A DNA stretch of 64,000 nucleotides, taken from NCBI GenBank assembly GCA_028282785.1, contig JANQHE010000021.1, forward strand, positions 186,001-250,000, in the 5' to 3' direction. The notes beneath the pieces were generated by a model. That model saw only the letters and a list, made by a program, of their open reading frames with translations, searched no databases and had not been told where the DNA came from. The number at the start of each line of letters is the position of its first letter. Within the stretch, counting starts at the first letter, position 1. The translations under genes and the position numbers were made by a program. Source of the DNA: Bacteroidales bacterium. GTDB taxonomy: Bacteria > Bacteroidota > Bacteroidia > Bacteroidales > UBA12077. Below are positions 35,938 through 45,458 of this stretch, in pieces.

Positions 35938-36915
35938 TTATTGTTTAATAAAAATTTTTTTAATAAAAAATATTGATCCAATAATTGAAGGAATTACCAG
36001 GTTTATTACCCATAAAATCATGGTTGACAGTACAATATGTAACAAACTGTTGGAAAATAATCCGATAAAAAAAATTGCAAGTGAACCTTTAATTCCTAAT
36101 TCCAGTAAGGTAGTAGTAGGAATCAGCGTTGAAAATAGATATAAAAGACTGATGGAAATAAAAGCTTGAAGAATACTTATTTGAATATTAAAGAAGATTA
36201 ATATTAAATAAAATTGCGTAATAAATATCAAATATCTGATTATGCTTAAAACGAGAACTTTAAACAACAAGGAAATCTTTGTATCAGAAAAATATTTTAA
36301 TTGATCCTGTCTTCTTTTGAAAAATGAAAATTTCAGTAATAGTGGATTTAACAATTTTGCATTGAAGAAGAGATATATTAAAATTAAAAGAGTAATCAGG
36401 ATTATTATGAGAAAAAGCTTATCAAAAATTGGACTTATGTTGGTTTTATTCGGAAAGAAAATTAAAAACAAGGCAAATCCTAACAAACCTGCTATTATTG
36501 TCGTTAATAACTGAGAAAAACTTCCAAGGCTTGTGGCTAACAAACCGAAAGTTCGTTTCCCTTTATTTAAATAAAGAACTCGCCCGCCTATTTCACCGAT
36601 TCTGTTAGGTGTAAAAATACCCAGCGATGTCCCTGAAAATATAGCTTTTATAGCTACAGAAAATGCTATGGTTTGAATGCTCTTAATTAACAATTGCCAC
36701 TTTATTGTTTCAATACTCCAATTAATTGGCATTAGCAGAATAGCAATGATCAGATACAAATAACCTCTTCCGGACTGATAAAATTCTTTTAGATTAATTT
36801 CATTGAACTCTTCAAATTTGACAAGTTTATAGATTATGAATCCATAAGTGATTGCCATCAGAACAAAACTTACAATGATTTTTAAAACTTTTTTGTCTGT
36901 AAAGTTTATTTTCAT
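35938..36915 (-). CDS. Flippase-like / lysylphosphatidylglycerol synthase TM family protein (UPF0104)
   Basis: 325 residues with about eight membrane helices. The family features are INWSIETIKWQLLIKSI, SGTSLGIFTPNRIGEIGGRVLY and a C-terminal PTTTLLELGIKGSLAIFF. Members of this family are integral membrane proteins related to the flippase part of MprF. The lipid substrate is unknown. It is 30 bp upstream of the CDF-like gene and divergent from rsmA. Confidence 0.88.
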   Translation of the reverse strand: MKINFTDKKVLKIIVSFVLMAITYGFIIYKLVKFEEFNEINLKEFYQSGRGYLYLIIAILLMPINWSIETIKWQLLIKSIQTIAFSVAIKAIFSGTSLGIFTPNRIGEIGGRVLYLNKGKRTFGLLATSLGSFSQLLTTIIAGLLGFALFLIFFPNKTNISPIFDKLFLIIILITLLILIYLFFNAKLLNPLLLKFSFFKRRQDQLKYFSDTKISLLFKVLVLSIIRYLIFITQFYLILIFFNIQISILQAFISISLLYLFSTLIPTTTLLELGIKGSLAIFFIGLFSNSLLHIVLSTMILWVINLVIPSIIGSIFFIKKIFIKQ

Positions 36916-37034
36916 CTTTTCAAAGATATAAGAAGATTCGGGATTGTTTGAAATTGACTTAAGTTTTTCGATCTTTACAAACTATATACTCCAAGGGTTC
37001 AAATTAAATTGATCATTTTTAATTATAAATTGAT

Positions 37035-37811
37035 ATGTCAGTTCGTCCAAAGAAAAGTTTAGGCCAGCATTTTTTAAAAGATGATAACATTGCACGGAAA
37101 ATAGTTGAAGCTATAGCAGATTTAAAACAAAAAACTGTAGTGGAAATTGGTCCTGGCACGGGTGTACTGACATCAAAATTAATTGAAAAGGAAAATATAG
37201 AATTTTTCGCAATAGAGGTAGATTCAGAATCATATGAATATTTATCTGCTGCATATCCTACCTTGGGAGAAAATTTGATTTTTAAGGATTTTCTGAAATT
37301 TGAATTAAAAGAGACCTTTAAACAGCCCTTAACAATAATTGGAAATTTCCCATATAATATATCAAGTCAAATCTTTTTTAAGATTCTTGAAAATCGCGAT
37401 ATTGTTATGGATACAGTTTGTATGATTCAAAAAGAGGTTGCGGACAGGATTAAATCATCACATGGTAATAAGACATACGGAATTTTAAGTGTCCTATTAC
37501 AGGCATTTTATAATATTGATTATCTGTTTACGGTAGGGCCAAGGGTTTTTGACCCACCTCCAAAAGTGAATTCAGCAGTTATTCATTTAAGAAGGAATAA
37601 AAGAAAAGAATTGGATTGCAATGAAGAACTTTTTTTTAAAATTGTAAAGTTGGGATTTAACCAAAGAAGAAAGACTTTACGTAATTCTTTAAAAAGTATT
37701 TTGTTAAATTTACCAACTGATAATACAATTTTTGGTAAGCGTCCGGAGCAGTTAAGTGTCGAAGGTTTTATTTATCTGACAAATTTAATCGATTCAAATA
37801 AGGACAAGTAA
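37035..37811 (+). CDS. rsmA: 16S rRNA (adenine1518-N6/adenine1519-N6)-dimethyltransferase
   Basis: 258 residues, full length. N-terminal KKSLGQHFLKDDNIARKIV, SAM-binding VEIGPGTGVLTSKL, catalytic IIGNFPYNISSQIFFK (NxPY) and the C-terminal GFNQRRKTLRNSLK are all diagnostic. It dimethylates two adenines in helix 45 of 16S rRNA during 30S assembly. The mgtE gene follows after 12 bp, an order common in Bacteroidota. Confidence 0.97.
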   Translation: MSVRPKKSLGQHFLKDDNIARKIVEAIADLKQKTVVEIGPGTGVLTSKLIEKENIEFFAIEVDSESYEYLSAAYPTLGENLIFKDFLKFELKETFKQPLTIIGNFPYNISSQIFFKILENRDIVMDTVCMIQKEVADRIKSSHGNKTYGILSVLLQAFYNIDYLFTVGPRVFDPPPKVNSAVIHLRRNKRKELDCNEELFFKIVKLGFNQRRKTLRNSLKSILLNLPTDNTIFGKRPEQLSVEGFIYLTNLIDSNKDK

Positions 37812-37823
37812 AAATAGTAAAAC

Positions 37824-39185
37824 ATGGCAGTTCAATTCGAATTAACAAAGGAGTATTTTGATCAGCTTCATGACCATATTGAAAATGGCAACGAAGTTGC
37901 TGCATTTGAAATGGTAAAGGATCTTCACCCTGCTGATATAGCAGAAATTTATGATGAACTGGATGTTGAAGAAGCCCGTTTTATTCATGTAATGCTTGAT
38001 CCTGAGGTAGCTGCGGAGGTGCTGGTTGAATTAGAAGAAGATGACAGGGAGCGGTTTTTAAAAGTTTTACCAAGCGAAGTAATTGCTCAATTTATTGATA
38101 AATTAGAATCGGATGATGCTGCTGATGTTATAGGTGAATTCCCGGAAGAAAAGCAAGAAGAAGTATTATCGCATATAGATGATTTAGAACAGGCAGGGGA
38201 TATTGTAGATCTGTTGAATTATGATGAGGATTCTGCAGGTGGTTTAATGGCTAAGGAGTTAATTACAGTTAACGAGAACTGGACTATAATGACTTGCCTT
38301 AAAGAAATGAGGAAACAAGCTGAGGATGTTGATGAGATTTACTATGTATACGTTATTGATGATAATGAGATATTAAAAGGAACTTTATCCTTGAAAAAGC
38401 TTTTATTAAATTCTTCTAATAAAAAAATATCAAACATTATTGATACAGATGTAATTTCAGTTAAAACAGATACTCCTTCTGAAGAGGTTGCCAATATTAT
38501 GGACAAATATGATTTGGTAGCATTACCGGTAGTCGATCAATTAAATAGATTAGTAGGTCGAATTACAATTGATGATGTTGTTGATGTAATTCGTGAAGAA
38601 GCCGAACGGGATTATCAGTTAGTATCAGGTATTACCCAGGATGTTGAGTCGTCGGATAGTGCATGGGTATTAACTCGTGCACGAATTCCATGGCTATTTA
38701 TAGGATTATTTGGCGGAATTATTGCAGCTCTGGTAATGGGTGTTTATGAGGTAGATTTAGGAGTTAATCCCAAAATGGCATTTTTTATTCCGTTAATTGC
38801 AGCAATGGGGGGTAATGTTGGTGTACAGTCATCATCCATAATTGTGCAGGCTTTAGCAAGCAACTCTATGGGTTTTGAAGGTATTGGAAGAAAATTATTA
38901 AAAGAATTGGGCGTAGCAACTATAAATGGTGTAATTTTATCTACGGTAATATTTGCATATAATTATTTTTTTAGTGATTCATTTGAATTAACCATTACGG
39001 TAAGTGCAGCTTTATTTTCAGTAATTGTGTTTGCTTCTATGTTTGGCACATTTGTTCCTATGGCTTTAGATAAGTTTAAAATTGATCCTGCATTAGCAAC
39101 AGGACCATTTATTACAACAGTAAATGATATTATGGGATTATTTATCTACCTGATAATAGGTAGAGCAGTTTTTGCATTCTTCTAA
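37824..39185 (+). CDS. mgtE: MgtE-type magnesium transporter
   Basis: 453 residues. N-terminal superhelical domain (about 1-130: LHPADIAEIYDEL, DDAADVIGEFPEEKQEEVL), two CBS domains (about 135-255), a plug helix and five membrane helices with the pore stretch AAMGGNVGVQSSSIIVQAL. Mg2+ channel gated by cytoplasmic Mg2+. Its stop codon overlaps that of the convergent PepSY gene (shared CTAA), with no terminator between them. Confidence 0.95.
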   Translation: MAVQFELTKEYFDQLHDHIENGNEVAAFEMVKDLHPADIAEIYDELDVEEARFIHVMLDPEVAAEVLVELEEDDRERFLKVLPSEVIAQFIDKLESDDAADVIGEFPEEKQEEVLSHIDDLEQAGDIVDLLNYDEDSAGGLMAKELITVNENWTIMTCLKEMRKQAEDVDEIYYVYVIDDNEILKGTLSLKKLLLNSSNKKISNIIDTDVISVKTDTPSEEVANIMDKYDLVALPVVDQLNRLVGRITIDDVVDVIREEAERDYQLVSGITQDVESSDSAWVLTRARIPWLFIGLFGGIIAALVMGVYEVDLGVNPKMAFFIPLIAAMGGNVGVQSSSIIVQALASNSMGFEGIGRKLLKELGVATINGVILSTVIFAYNYFFSDSFELTITVSAALFSVIVFASMFGTFVPMALDKFKIDPALATGPFITTVNDIMGLFIYLIIGRAVFAFF

Positions 39186-39745
39186 AAAACTTTCCAGTAA
39201 TAAATTAAAAGAAAAATGATCGGAACTATTATTCCAATAGCAGTTAACCATGCTCCTCGTCCGGTAATTCCATTTTTACCTTTTAAAATAAACAATCCGG
39301 TAAAAGCAAGAATAATAAGAGATATTGCATAAATATCAGATATCCAAGTCCATAACTTATGAGGGTTATAGTGTAAATAATTTGCCTGGTGGAAAATGGG
39401 GCGACGTTTTGAAGTTTCTATATATCCTTCTCCGGTATTTAAATCCAAGTTTACGTTCCCGTCTTTGATAAAAACTTTTAATGTTGTTTCATTCGGGAAA
39501 TAATGGTTTTTATATTTTTCATTGGGAGCGAAAGTTTGAAGTAAAGAAATTACATCACCTCTATCCAGATTTTCTTTTTCAAGTGGCTCGTCGATTTTTA
39601 TTTCTTTGTATTTTACCACATAACTGGGGTTCCAGTCTTCAATATGATTTAATGCAATTCCTGATAAACCATATATCACCGTTAAAAAAAAGAAAATATA
39701 TCCCAAATCACGGTGTAAGCTTCTATTTAATTTTCTTAACTTCAT
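39182..39745 (-). CDS. PepSY-associated membrane protein
   Basis: 187 residues from ATG 39745. A longer frame opens at 39790 but would read through a perfect terminator hairpin (39763-39788), so the shorter start is preferred. Membrane helix 1 carries RSLHRDLGYIFFFLTVIYGL and GIALNHIEDWNP; the periplasmic middle ends at the YIETSKRRPIFHQANYLHYN segment; two further helices close the protein. PepSY-TM proteins are often linked to metal or siderophore-iron handling. It is downstream of the His-rich lipoprotein gene. Confidence 0.85.
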   Translation of the reverse strand: MKLRKLNRSLHRDLGYIFFFLTVIYGLSGIALNHIEDWNPSYVVKYKEIKIDEPLEKENLDRGDVISLLQTFAPNEKYKNHYFPNETTLKVFIKDGNVNLDLNTGEGYIETSKRRPIFHQANYLHYNPHKLWTWISDIYAISLIILAFTGLFILKGKNGITGRGAWLTAIGIIVPIIFLLIYYWKVF

Positions 39746-39756
39746 TTTTTTGCATT

Positions 39757-39788
39757 TAAAAAGTCCGAAGAATATTAAATCTTCGGAC
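39757..39788 (-). terminator. Terminator after the His-rich lipoprotein gene
   Basis: On the minus strand, GTCCGAAGA (39788-39780) and TCTTCGGAC (39771-39763) form a perfect 9-bp stem with an 8-nt loop followed by TTTTT. It separates the OB-fold lipoprotein gene from the PepSY gene and decides the start of the latter. Confidence 0.85.
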
Positions 39789-39812
39789 AATTTTAATAAA
39801 TTTAATTATTTT

Positions 39813-40442
39813 TTAGTGCGTATGTCCTTCTCCTTCTGCATGTTCATGATCATGATCGTGGTCACCTTCATGATCATGATTATGGTCATATTCTTTAACT
39901 TCGAATTTGCTTGCTTCAACCCAAAATTGTGAATAATATCCACTTTCTGAAGTAGCAATTTTTTCTCTCATTGCTTCAATTTGAGCTTTCTTTTCATCTT
40001 TATCTTCTTCTGTTTCATCATGTTTTCCTCCGGAATGATCATGGAAAGCTTCGTTATCAACACCTTCCGCTATTTCTGTTTCTAAATTAGCAACGTAAGC
40101 CTCATCGATTCTTAATTCTTTAAGAACACCGGTAACCATCACATGACTTCCTTCTAATTCTTTTTCAAAAACGCCTATTTCTTTGCTAGGAGTTATTCTT
40201 ATTGCAACATCAGGATTTTCACCCATAATGAACATTCTTTTTCCACCATGAGAACAAACATGGTTAACTGTCCCCTTAATAACAATTTCTTTGTCAACAT
40301 GGCTTAGCATATCACCAGCTACTTCGTCAACAGTAAGTTTTGCTATTTCTTGTTCGTTAGCTTGTTCAGTTTTTTGTTCTTTGCTAGCACATGATGCCAT
40401 TACAGCAATCACAACAAACAATCCTAATACTTTTTTAATCAT
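39813..40442 (-). CDS. OB-fold lipoprotein with histidine-rich tail
   Basis: 209 residues. Lipobox VMASC gives a lipidated Cys at about residue 18. An OB-fold-like middle (about 35-125: DKEIVIKGTVNHVCSHGGKR, SHVMVTGVLKEL) is followed by a helical linker (about 140-165) and a C-terminus with alternating His, Asp and Glu (DHNHDHEGDHDHDHEHAEG). The tail strongly suggests binding of zinc, nickel or copper in the envelope. The short CAT/GAT repeat that encodes it is visible in the DNA at about 39838-39892. The neighbours (PepSY protein, MacB-type permease) fit a metal-related role. Confidence 0.82.
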   Translation of the reverse strand: MIKKVLGLFVVIAVMASCASKEQKTEQANEQEIAKLTVDEVAGDMLSHVDKEIVIKGTVNHVCSHGGKRMFIMGENPDVAIRITPSKEIGVFEKELEGSHVMVTGVLKELRIDEAYVANLETEIAEGVDNEAFHDHSGGKHDETEEDKDEKKAQIEAMREKIATSESGYYSQFWVEASKFEVKEYDHNHDHEGDHDHDHEHAEGEGHTH

Positions 40443-40560
40443 AGAATTTAGGTTTTAATTTGGTTAATAGTTGATTTTAGAGTATAAATATAATAAGTAT
40501 CTATTAAAAAATGACAGAAAAATTTCATTTAACAACATGTTAACATACTATAAAGTTTAA

Positions 40561-41820
40561 TTAGAAAGTAGTATTAATAGCTTCTACCGGACTAAGTTTC
40601 GCAGCTTTGTAAGATGGGAATATTCCCGAGATCATTCCAATGATTATTGAAATTAACAATCCAAGAATAATATTACTAAGCGTTAAAGTAATTTCCAATT
40701 CAACTTTATTGCTTGCAATTATGCTTCCTATAAATATTAAAAACAAACCTATAATTCCTCCAATTAATGATAAAATTACTGCTTCGAATAAGAATTGAAA
40801 TAATATAAATTTGCGTTTTGCTCCTAAAGACTTTTGGATTCCTATCAGGTTTGTTCTTTCTTTAACAGACACAAACATAATATTAGCGATTCCGAATCCT
40901 CCTACTAAAATAGAAAATCCTCCGATTAACCAGCCGGCAACATTAATTACGGCAAAGATACTATTCAAAGCAGAATTTAAAACGCTTGACTGATTCAAAG
41001 CAAAATTGTCTTTTTGTTTTGGATTTAACGTTCTTACAGATCTTAAAATACTTGTTAATTCATCTTTTAATTCAGGAATTGTCACATTTGACTTAGCTTT
41101 AACCATAATGTATGGATTTGTATTTTCACTTTTTATATCCATAATGGTTTTAGCATATATAATTGGGAGAATAATCATCTCATCTAAACTTCCTCCACTA
41201 TTAAGAATATCTTTACCTTCTTTAGCAATTAAGCCAACAACCCTAATTTTTCGACCTTGAACTTTAATTTCCTTTCCAACAGGATTAATTCCTTGAAAAA
41301 GATCTTTGGCTACTTGATGTCCCATAAGACAAATATTTTTTCCGGCAAAGGATTCAAATGGTGTAAAATACCTGCCATCTTCAAGTTCAAAAGCTCTAAT
41401 TTGCTCAAATTCATGGGCATTTGCCCAAAGAACTGTATTCTCTCTTGTATTACTTTTATATTTTACATTTCGTAAAGTTGATGCACCAAAGTTGATAATA
41501 CCTGCTTTTTCCGAACGCTTTTTTAATATCTCAAATTCATCCAGCGAAGGAACAGGGCGATTTAGATACTCCCACCATTTATATTCTTCGCCAGGAGGAG
41601 GAGCCCAGGGCCACTTTTGAACATAAACGATATCATCTCCTAAAGATGATAAACTATTTCGGATCGTATTTTCAAGTGAATCTAAAACTGTAAAAACAGA
41701 GATTATGGCAAATATTCCAATTGTAATACCCAATAATGTTAACAGAGTTCTTAACCTATTAACTTTTAAGGCGTTTATCGCAAATAAAAAACTTTCTTTA
41801 ATCAAATTGAAAAATAGCAT
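40561..41820 (-). CDS. MacB/FtsX-type ABC transporter permease
   Basis: 419 residues. One N-terminal membrane helix (LRTLLTLLGITIGIFAIISV), a MacB-like periplasmic domain (about 45-270: ENICLMGH-like core, GKEIKVQGRKIRVVGLIAKEG) and three C-terminal helices with GGFGIANIMFVSVKERTNLI and IGIQKSLGAKRKFIL. These permeases pair with a LolD/MacB-type ATPase, which is not encoded here. It probably handles export of a lipoprotein, peptide or drug. Confidence 0.92.
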   Translation of the reverse strand: MLFFNLIKESFLFAINALKVNRLRTLLTLLGITIGIFAIISVFTVLDSLENTIRNSLSSLGDDIVYVQKWPWAPPPGEEYKWWEYLNRPVPSLDEFEILKKRSEKAGIINFGASTLRNVKYKSNTRENTVLWANAHEFEQIRAFELEDGRYFTPFESFAGKNICLMGHQVAKDLFQGINPVGKEIKVQGRKIRVVGLIAKEGKDILNSGGSLDEMIILPIIYAKTIMDIKSENTNPYIMVKAKSNVTIPELKDELTSILRSVRTLNPKQKDNFALNQSSVLNSALNSIFAVINVAGWLIGGFSILVGGFGIANIMFVSVKERTNLIGIQKSLGAKRKFILFQFLFEAVILSLIGGIIGLFLIFIGSIIASNKVELEITLTLSNIILGLLISIIIGMISGIFPSYKAAKLSPVEAINTTF

Positions 41821-42017
41821 ATTAAATCAAATCTCGGTTTTTAAAAGATTTTTAACAAATATACAATAAGTGATTTTTTTTTTGACGTATTATTTATATT
41901 TTCGAACAATTATTAGAATAGTTCATTTCGTTGGGATTTTGCGGTATTTTAACTTATCTAGTTCTAATAGTACCAAATATTTTATTTAATTTTGTAGATT
42001 TTAACAAAGAAGTGTAA

Positions 42018-43544
42018 ATGAACGATTTAAAGCAAATCAAATCAGCATTAATTTCGGTTTTTGATAAAGGAAACTTACAACCGATCATTGAGAAGTTAAA
42101 TAAACTAGGTGTTCAGATCTATTCAACGGGAGGAACCAAACAATTTATTGAGAAACTGGGAGTAGATGTTATAGCGGTTGAAGATATTACTGATTATCCT
42201 TCGATTTTGGGGGGAAGAGTAAAAACTTTACATCCAAAAGTTTTTGGTGGAATTTTAGCTCGTCGTAATAACGATTCGGATAAACAAGAGTTAGAAGAAT
42301 ATCAAATTCCTGAAATTGATTTGGTTATCGTAGATTTATATCCTTTTGAAGATACAGTAGCATCTGGTGCTGGAGAGCAAGATATTATTGAAAAAATCGA
42401 TATTGGAGGAATTTCATTAATACGAGCTGCTGCAAAGAACTTTAAGGATACCGTAATTGTTCCTTCTAAAAGTCAATATCAGGATCTGATTGATTTATTA
42501 GAAGAAAAAAACGGAGAAACTGCAATGGAGGATCGTAAAAGATTTGCTCTTGAAGCATTTAACGTTTCATCTCATTACGATACGGCAATTTTTAATTATT
42601 TTAATACAGAATTTCAAAAACCTGCATTTAAACAAAGCTCAATATCAGGAAATGAATTACGTTATGGAGAAAATCCACATCAAAATGGAACTTTCTTTGG
42701 CGATTTAACAGAAGTTTTTGATCAATTACATGGAAAACAAATTTCATATAACAATTTGTTAGATATTGAAGCGGCAGTTCAATTAATAGCTGAATTTGAT
42801 GAAACAACCTTCGCAATTTTAAAACACAATAATGCATGTGGAACTGCATCACGAGAAAAGTTGGTTGATGCATGGAATGACGCTTTAGCCGGAGATCCTG
42901 TTTCTGCTTTTGGAGGAATCCTAATTACAAATGAAGAAGTGGATATGGCTACTGCCATTGAGATTGACAAGATATTTTTTGAAGTAATCATCGCTCCTTC
43001 TTATGCAAACGATGCTTTGGAAGTTCTAAAGAAAAAGAAAAACAGGATTATTTTGATTCAGAAAATGTTTGATTTTCCAAAAAGTCAATATAGATCTATG
43101 TTGCATGGAGCATTGGTTCAGGACAGAGATTTGAAGATGGAAACGGAAGTTGATCTGAAAACATCAACTAAAAAGGAACCAACCAAGGAAGAAATAGAAG
43201 ATTTACTATTTGCAAATAAGTTAGTTAAGCATTCTAAGTCAAATACTATAGTTTTAGCAAAAAACAAACAATTATGTGCCAGTGGTGTGGGGCAAACATC
43301 AAGGATTGATGCATTAAAACAGGCTATAACCAAAGCATCTAGTTTTAAGTTTGACTTAAATGGAGCAGTAATGGCATCCGATGCATTTTTCCCTTTTGCG
43401 GATTCTGTACAGATTGCAAATGAGGCAGGTATAAAATCAGTCATTCAACCCGGAGGTTCTGTTCGTGATCAGGAATCTATTGATTTTTGTAATGCTAACG
43501 ATATGGCAATGGTATTTACCGGAACAAGACATTTTAAACACTAA
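42018..43544 (+). CDS. purH: Bifunctional AICAR transformylase / IMP cyclohydrolase
   Basis: 508 residues. IMP cyclohydrolase domain (about 1-200: SVFDKGNLQPIIEKL, YSTGGTKQFIEKLG, GGRVKTLHPKVFGGILARR) and transformylase domain (NELRYGENPHQNG, AILKHNNACGTA, the C-terminal ATPFQ-type SDAFFPFADSVQIA and IQPGGSVRDQESIDFCN). Catalyses the last two steps of IMP synthesis in the cytoplasm. A -7-like TAATTTTG lies at 41987-41994. It is 33 bp upstream of mreB; purH next to the mre operon is frequent in Bacteroidota. Confidence 0.97.
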   Translation: MNDLKQIKSALISVFDKGNLQPIIEKLNKLGVQIYSTGGTKQFIEKLGVDVIAVEDITDYPSILGGRVKTLHPKVFGGILARRNNDSDKQELEEYQIPEIDLVIVDLYPFEDTVASGAGEQDIIEKIDIGGISLIRAAAKNFKDTVIVPSKSQYQDLIDLLEEKNGETAMEDRKRFALEAFNVSSHYDTAIFNYFNTEFQKPAFKQSSISGNELRYGENPHQNGTFFGDLTEVFDQLHGKQISYNNLLDIEAAVQLIAEFDETTFAILKHNNACGTASREKLVDAWNDALAGDPVSAFGGILITNEEVDMATAIEIDKIFFEVIIAPSYANDALEVLKKKKNRIILIQKMFDFPKSQYRSMLHGALVQDRDLKMETEVDLKTSTKKEPTKEEIEDLLFANKLVKHSKSNTIVLAKNKQLCASGVGQTSRIDALKQAITKASSFKFDLNGAVMASDAFFPFADSVQIANEAGIKSVIQPGGSVRDQESIDFCNANDMAMVFTGTRHFKH

Positions 43545-43577
43545 TAACTAGGGATTAATTAAATATAAAAGAGTATA

Positions 43578-44600
43578 ATGGGATTATTTTCATTTTTTAC
43601 ACAAGAATTAGCAATGGACTTAGGCACTGCTAATACCATCATTATTCATAATGATAAAATTGTTGTGGACGAACCTTCCATAGTTGCTGTTGAGCAAACT
43701 TCGGGAAAGTTGGTTGCAATTGGTAAAAAGGCACGACAAATGCATGGAAAAACGCACGTTAACATTCGTACTATTCGTCCGTTAAAAGATGGAGTTATTG
43801 CCGACTTTAATGCTGCGGAACAAATGATCCGTGGTATGATTAAAATGATAAATAGTAAAACCCAAATATTTGCACCTTCGTTAAGATTAGTTGTTTGTAT
43901 TCCATCCGGTAGTACTGAAGTTGAGATGCGTGCTGTGCGAGATTCTTCCGAACATGCAGGAGGTCGTGATGTGTATATGATCTATGAACCTATGGCTGCT
44001 GCAATCGGAATGGGAATTGATGTTGAGGAGCCAAAAGGAAGCATGGTTGTTGATATCGGGGGAGGAACAACAGAAGTAGCTGTAATTGCGCTAGGAGGTA
44101 TTGTTAGTAACAAATCAATTCGTATTGCAGGTGATGCTTTTACTGCTGATATTCAGGCATATATGCGTCATCAGCATAACATTAAAATTGGAGAAAGAAC
44201 AGCGGAGGAAATTAAAATAAATGTTGGTTCTTGTTTGGCCGAACTGGAAAATCCACCAGAGGATTTTGTAGTTCGTGGTCCAAATCTAATGACAGCTATG
44301 CCGGTTGAAATACCTGTTTCATACCAGGAAATTGCACATTGTTTAGATAAATCAATATCAAAGGTTGAAACAGCAATACTTGGAGTATTGGAGCAAACTC
44401 CACCTGAATTATATGCAGATATCGTCAGCGATGGAATTTATCTCGCAGGAGGTGGGGCATTGATGCGTGGCTTGGACAAGAGGTTGACAGATAAAATTGG
44501 AATTCAGTTTCACGTTGCTGAAGATCCTTTACATGCTGTCGCTCGTGGAACAGGAATAGCTCTTAAAAATGCTGATAAATTAACTTACTTAATGAGATAA
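43578..44600 (+). CDS. mreB: Rod-shape-determining actin homolog MreB
   Basis: 340 residues, full length. Actin-fold nucleotide motifs: MDLGTANTIIIHNDKIVVDEP (phosphate 1), VVDIGGGTTEVAVIALGGIV (phosphate 2) and DGIYLAGGGALMRGLD (adenosine). Polymerises under the inner membrane and organises lateral wall synthesis. First gene of mreBCD-mrdA-rodA, all on the plus strand with short gaps or overlaps. Confidence 0.98.
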   Translation: MGLFSFFTQELAMDLGTANTIIIHNDKIVVDEPSIVAVEQTSGKLVAIGKKARQMHGKTHVNIRTIRPLKDGVIADFNAAEQMIRGMIKMINSKTQIFAPSLRLVVCIPSGSTEVEMRAVRDSSEHAGGRDVYMIYEPMAAAIGMGIDVEEPKGSMVVDIGGGTTEVAVIALGGIVSNKSIRIAGDAFTADIQAYMRHQHNIKIGERTAEEIKINVGSCLAELENPPEDFVVRGPNLMTAMPVEIPVSYQEIAHCLDKSISKVETAILGVLEQTPPELYADIVSDGIYLAGGGALMRGLDKRLTDKIGIQFHVAEDPLHAVARGTGIALKNADKLTYLMR

Positions 44601-44627
44601 AGTTATATATAGCAGGACGAATAGAAT

Positions 44628-45458
44628 ATGAGAAGTTTACTTAATTTTTTATTACGAATCCATTTTTTACTTCTATTCATACTTATTGAAGTTTTCTCGT
44701 TTACTTTGTTATTTAATAACAATAATTTCCATAAAGCACGTTTTGTGAATTTTACAAGGCAGTTTGCAGGAAACTTTTATATAAAAACAACAAAATTAAA
44801 ACAGTATTTATCATTGGTTGAAGAAAATAAACGTTTAGCAGAAGAAAATAATCGCCTGCTGAATATAATTGAATCAACTTATAAATCTGATGAGATATTT
44901 TTTAGATCAGTTAATGATACTATTTTAAATCAACGTTATCAGTACACATCGGCAAGAATTATAAATAATTCGATTAATAAAAAGCATAACTTTTTAACGC
45001 TTAATAAAGGAAGCCAGCAAGGGTTGAGACCTGAAATGGCCGTGGTTTCAAATGGTAATATTGTTGGAGTTATTAAAGGAGTTTCTAGAAATTATGCAAC
45101 TGTTATATCGGTCCTAAATCTTGATCTGCGAATTAGTGCTAAAGTACAAAAAAATGGATACTTTGGTTCATTAAACTGGAAAGGAGAAGGTTATCAAACA
45201 GCGATTTTAAATGAAATTCCGTTACACGCCGATATTCAAAGAGGAGATACAATTATTACAAGTGGATTTTCTACTATTTTTCCGGAAGGTATTTTAATTG
45301 GATATATTAAAGATTTTGAAGAAAAAGCAGGTAGTTTCTATGAAATTGATGTTGAATTATCTACTGATTTTAAACGATTAAATAACGTTAATGTAATTGG
45401 AAACTTATTGCAGGCAGAAAGAAAAAAACTAGAAAAACAAGCGGAAAAAAATGATTAA
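44628..45458 (+). CDS. mreC: Rod shape-determining protein MreC
   Basis: 276 residues. One N-terminal membrane helix (LLNFLLRIHFLLLFILIEVF), a coiled coil (about 58-85, EENKRLAEENNRLLN) and a beta-rich periplasmic domain (TLNKGSQQGLRPEMAVVSNG, GDTIITSGFSTIFPEGILIG). Links MreB to the periplasmic synthases. Overlaps mreD by 8 nt. Confidence 0.96.
   Translation: MRSLLNFLLRIHFLLLFILIEVFSFTLLFNNNNFHKARFVNFTRQFAGNFYIKTTKLKQYLSLVEENKRLAEENNRLLNIIESTYKSDEIFFRSVNDTILNQRYQYTSARIINNSINKKHNFLTLNKGSQQGLRPEMAVVSNGNIVGVIKGVSRNYATVISVLNLDLRISAKVQKNGYFGSLNWKGEGYQTAILNEIPLHADIQRGDTIITSGFSTIFPEGILIGYIKDFEEKAGSFYEIDVELSTDFKRLNNVNVIGNLLQAERKKLEKQAEKND

Noticed and set aside
39746-39790. N-terminal extension of the PepSY protein from an upstream ATG
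   Set aside because: It would translate through a perfect terminator hairpin belonging to the upstream gene; the internal Met gives a normal family start.
39838-39892. CAT/GAT-type short repeat that could look like a CRISPR or microsatellite
   Set aside because: It encodes the His/Asp-rich tail of the lipoprotein and has no spacer structure.
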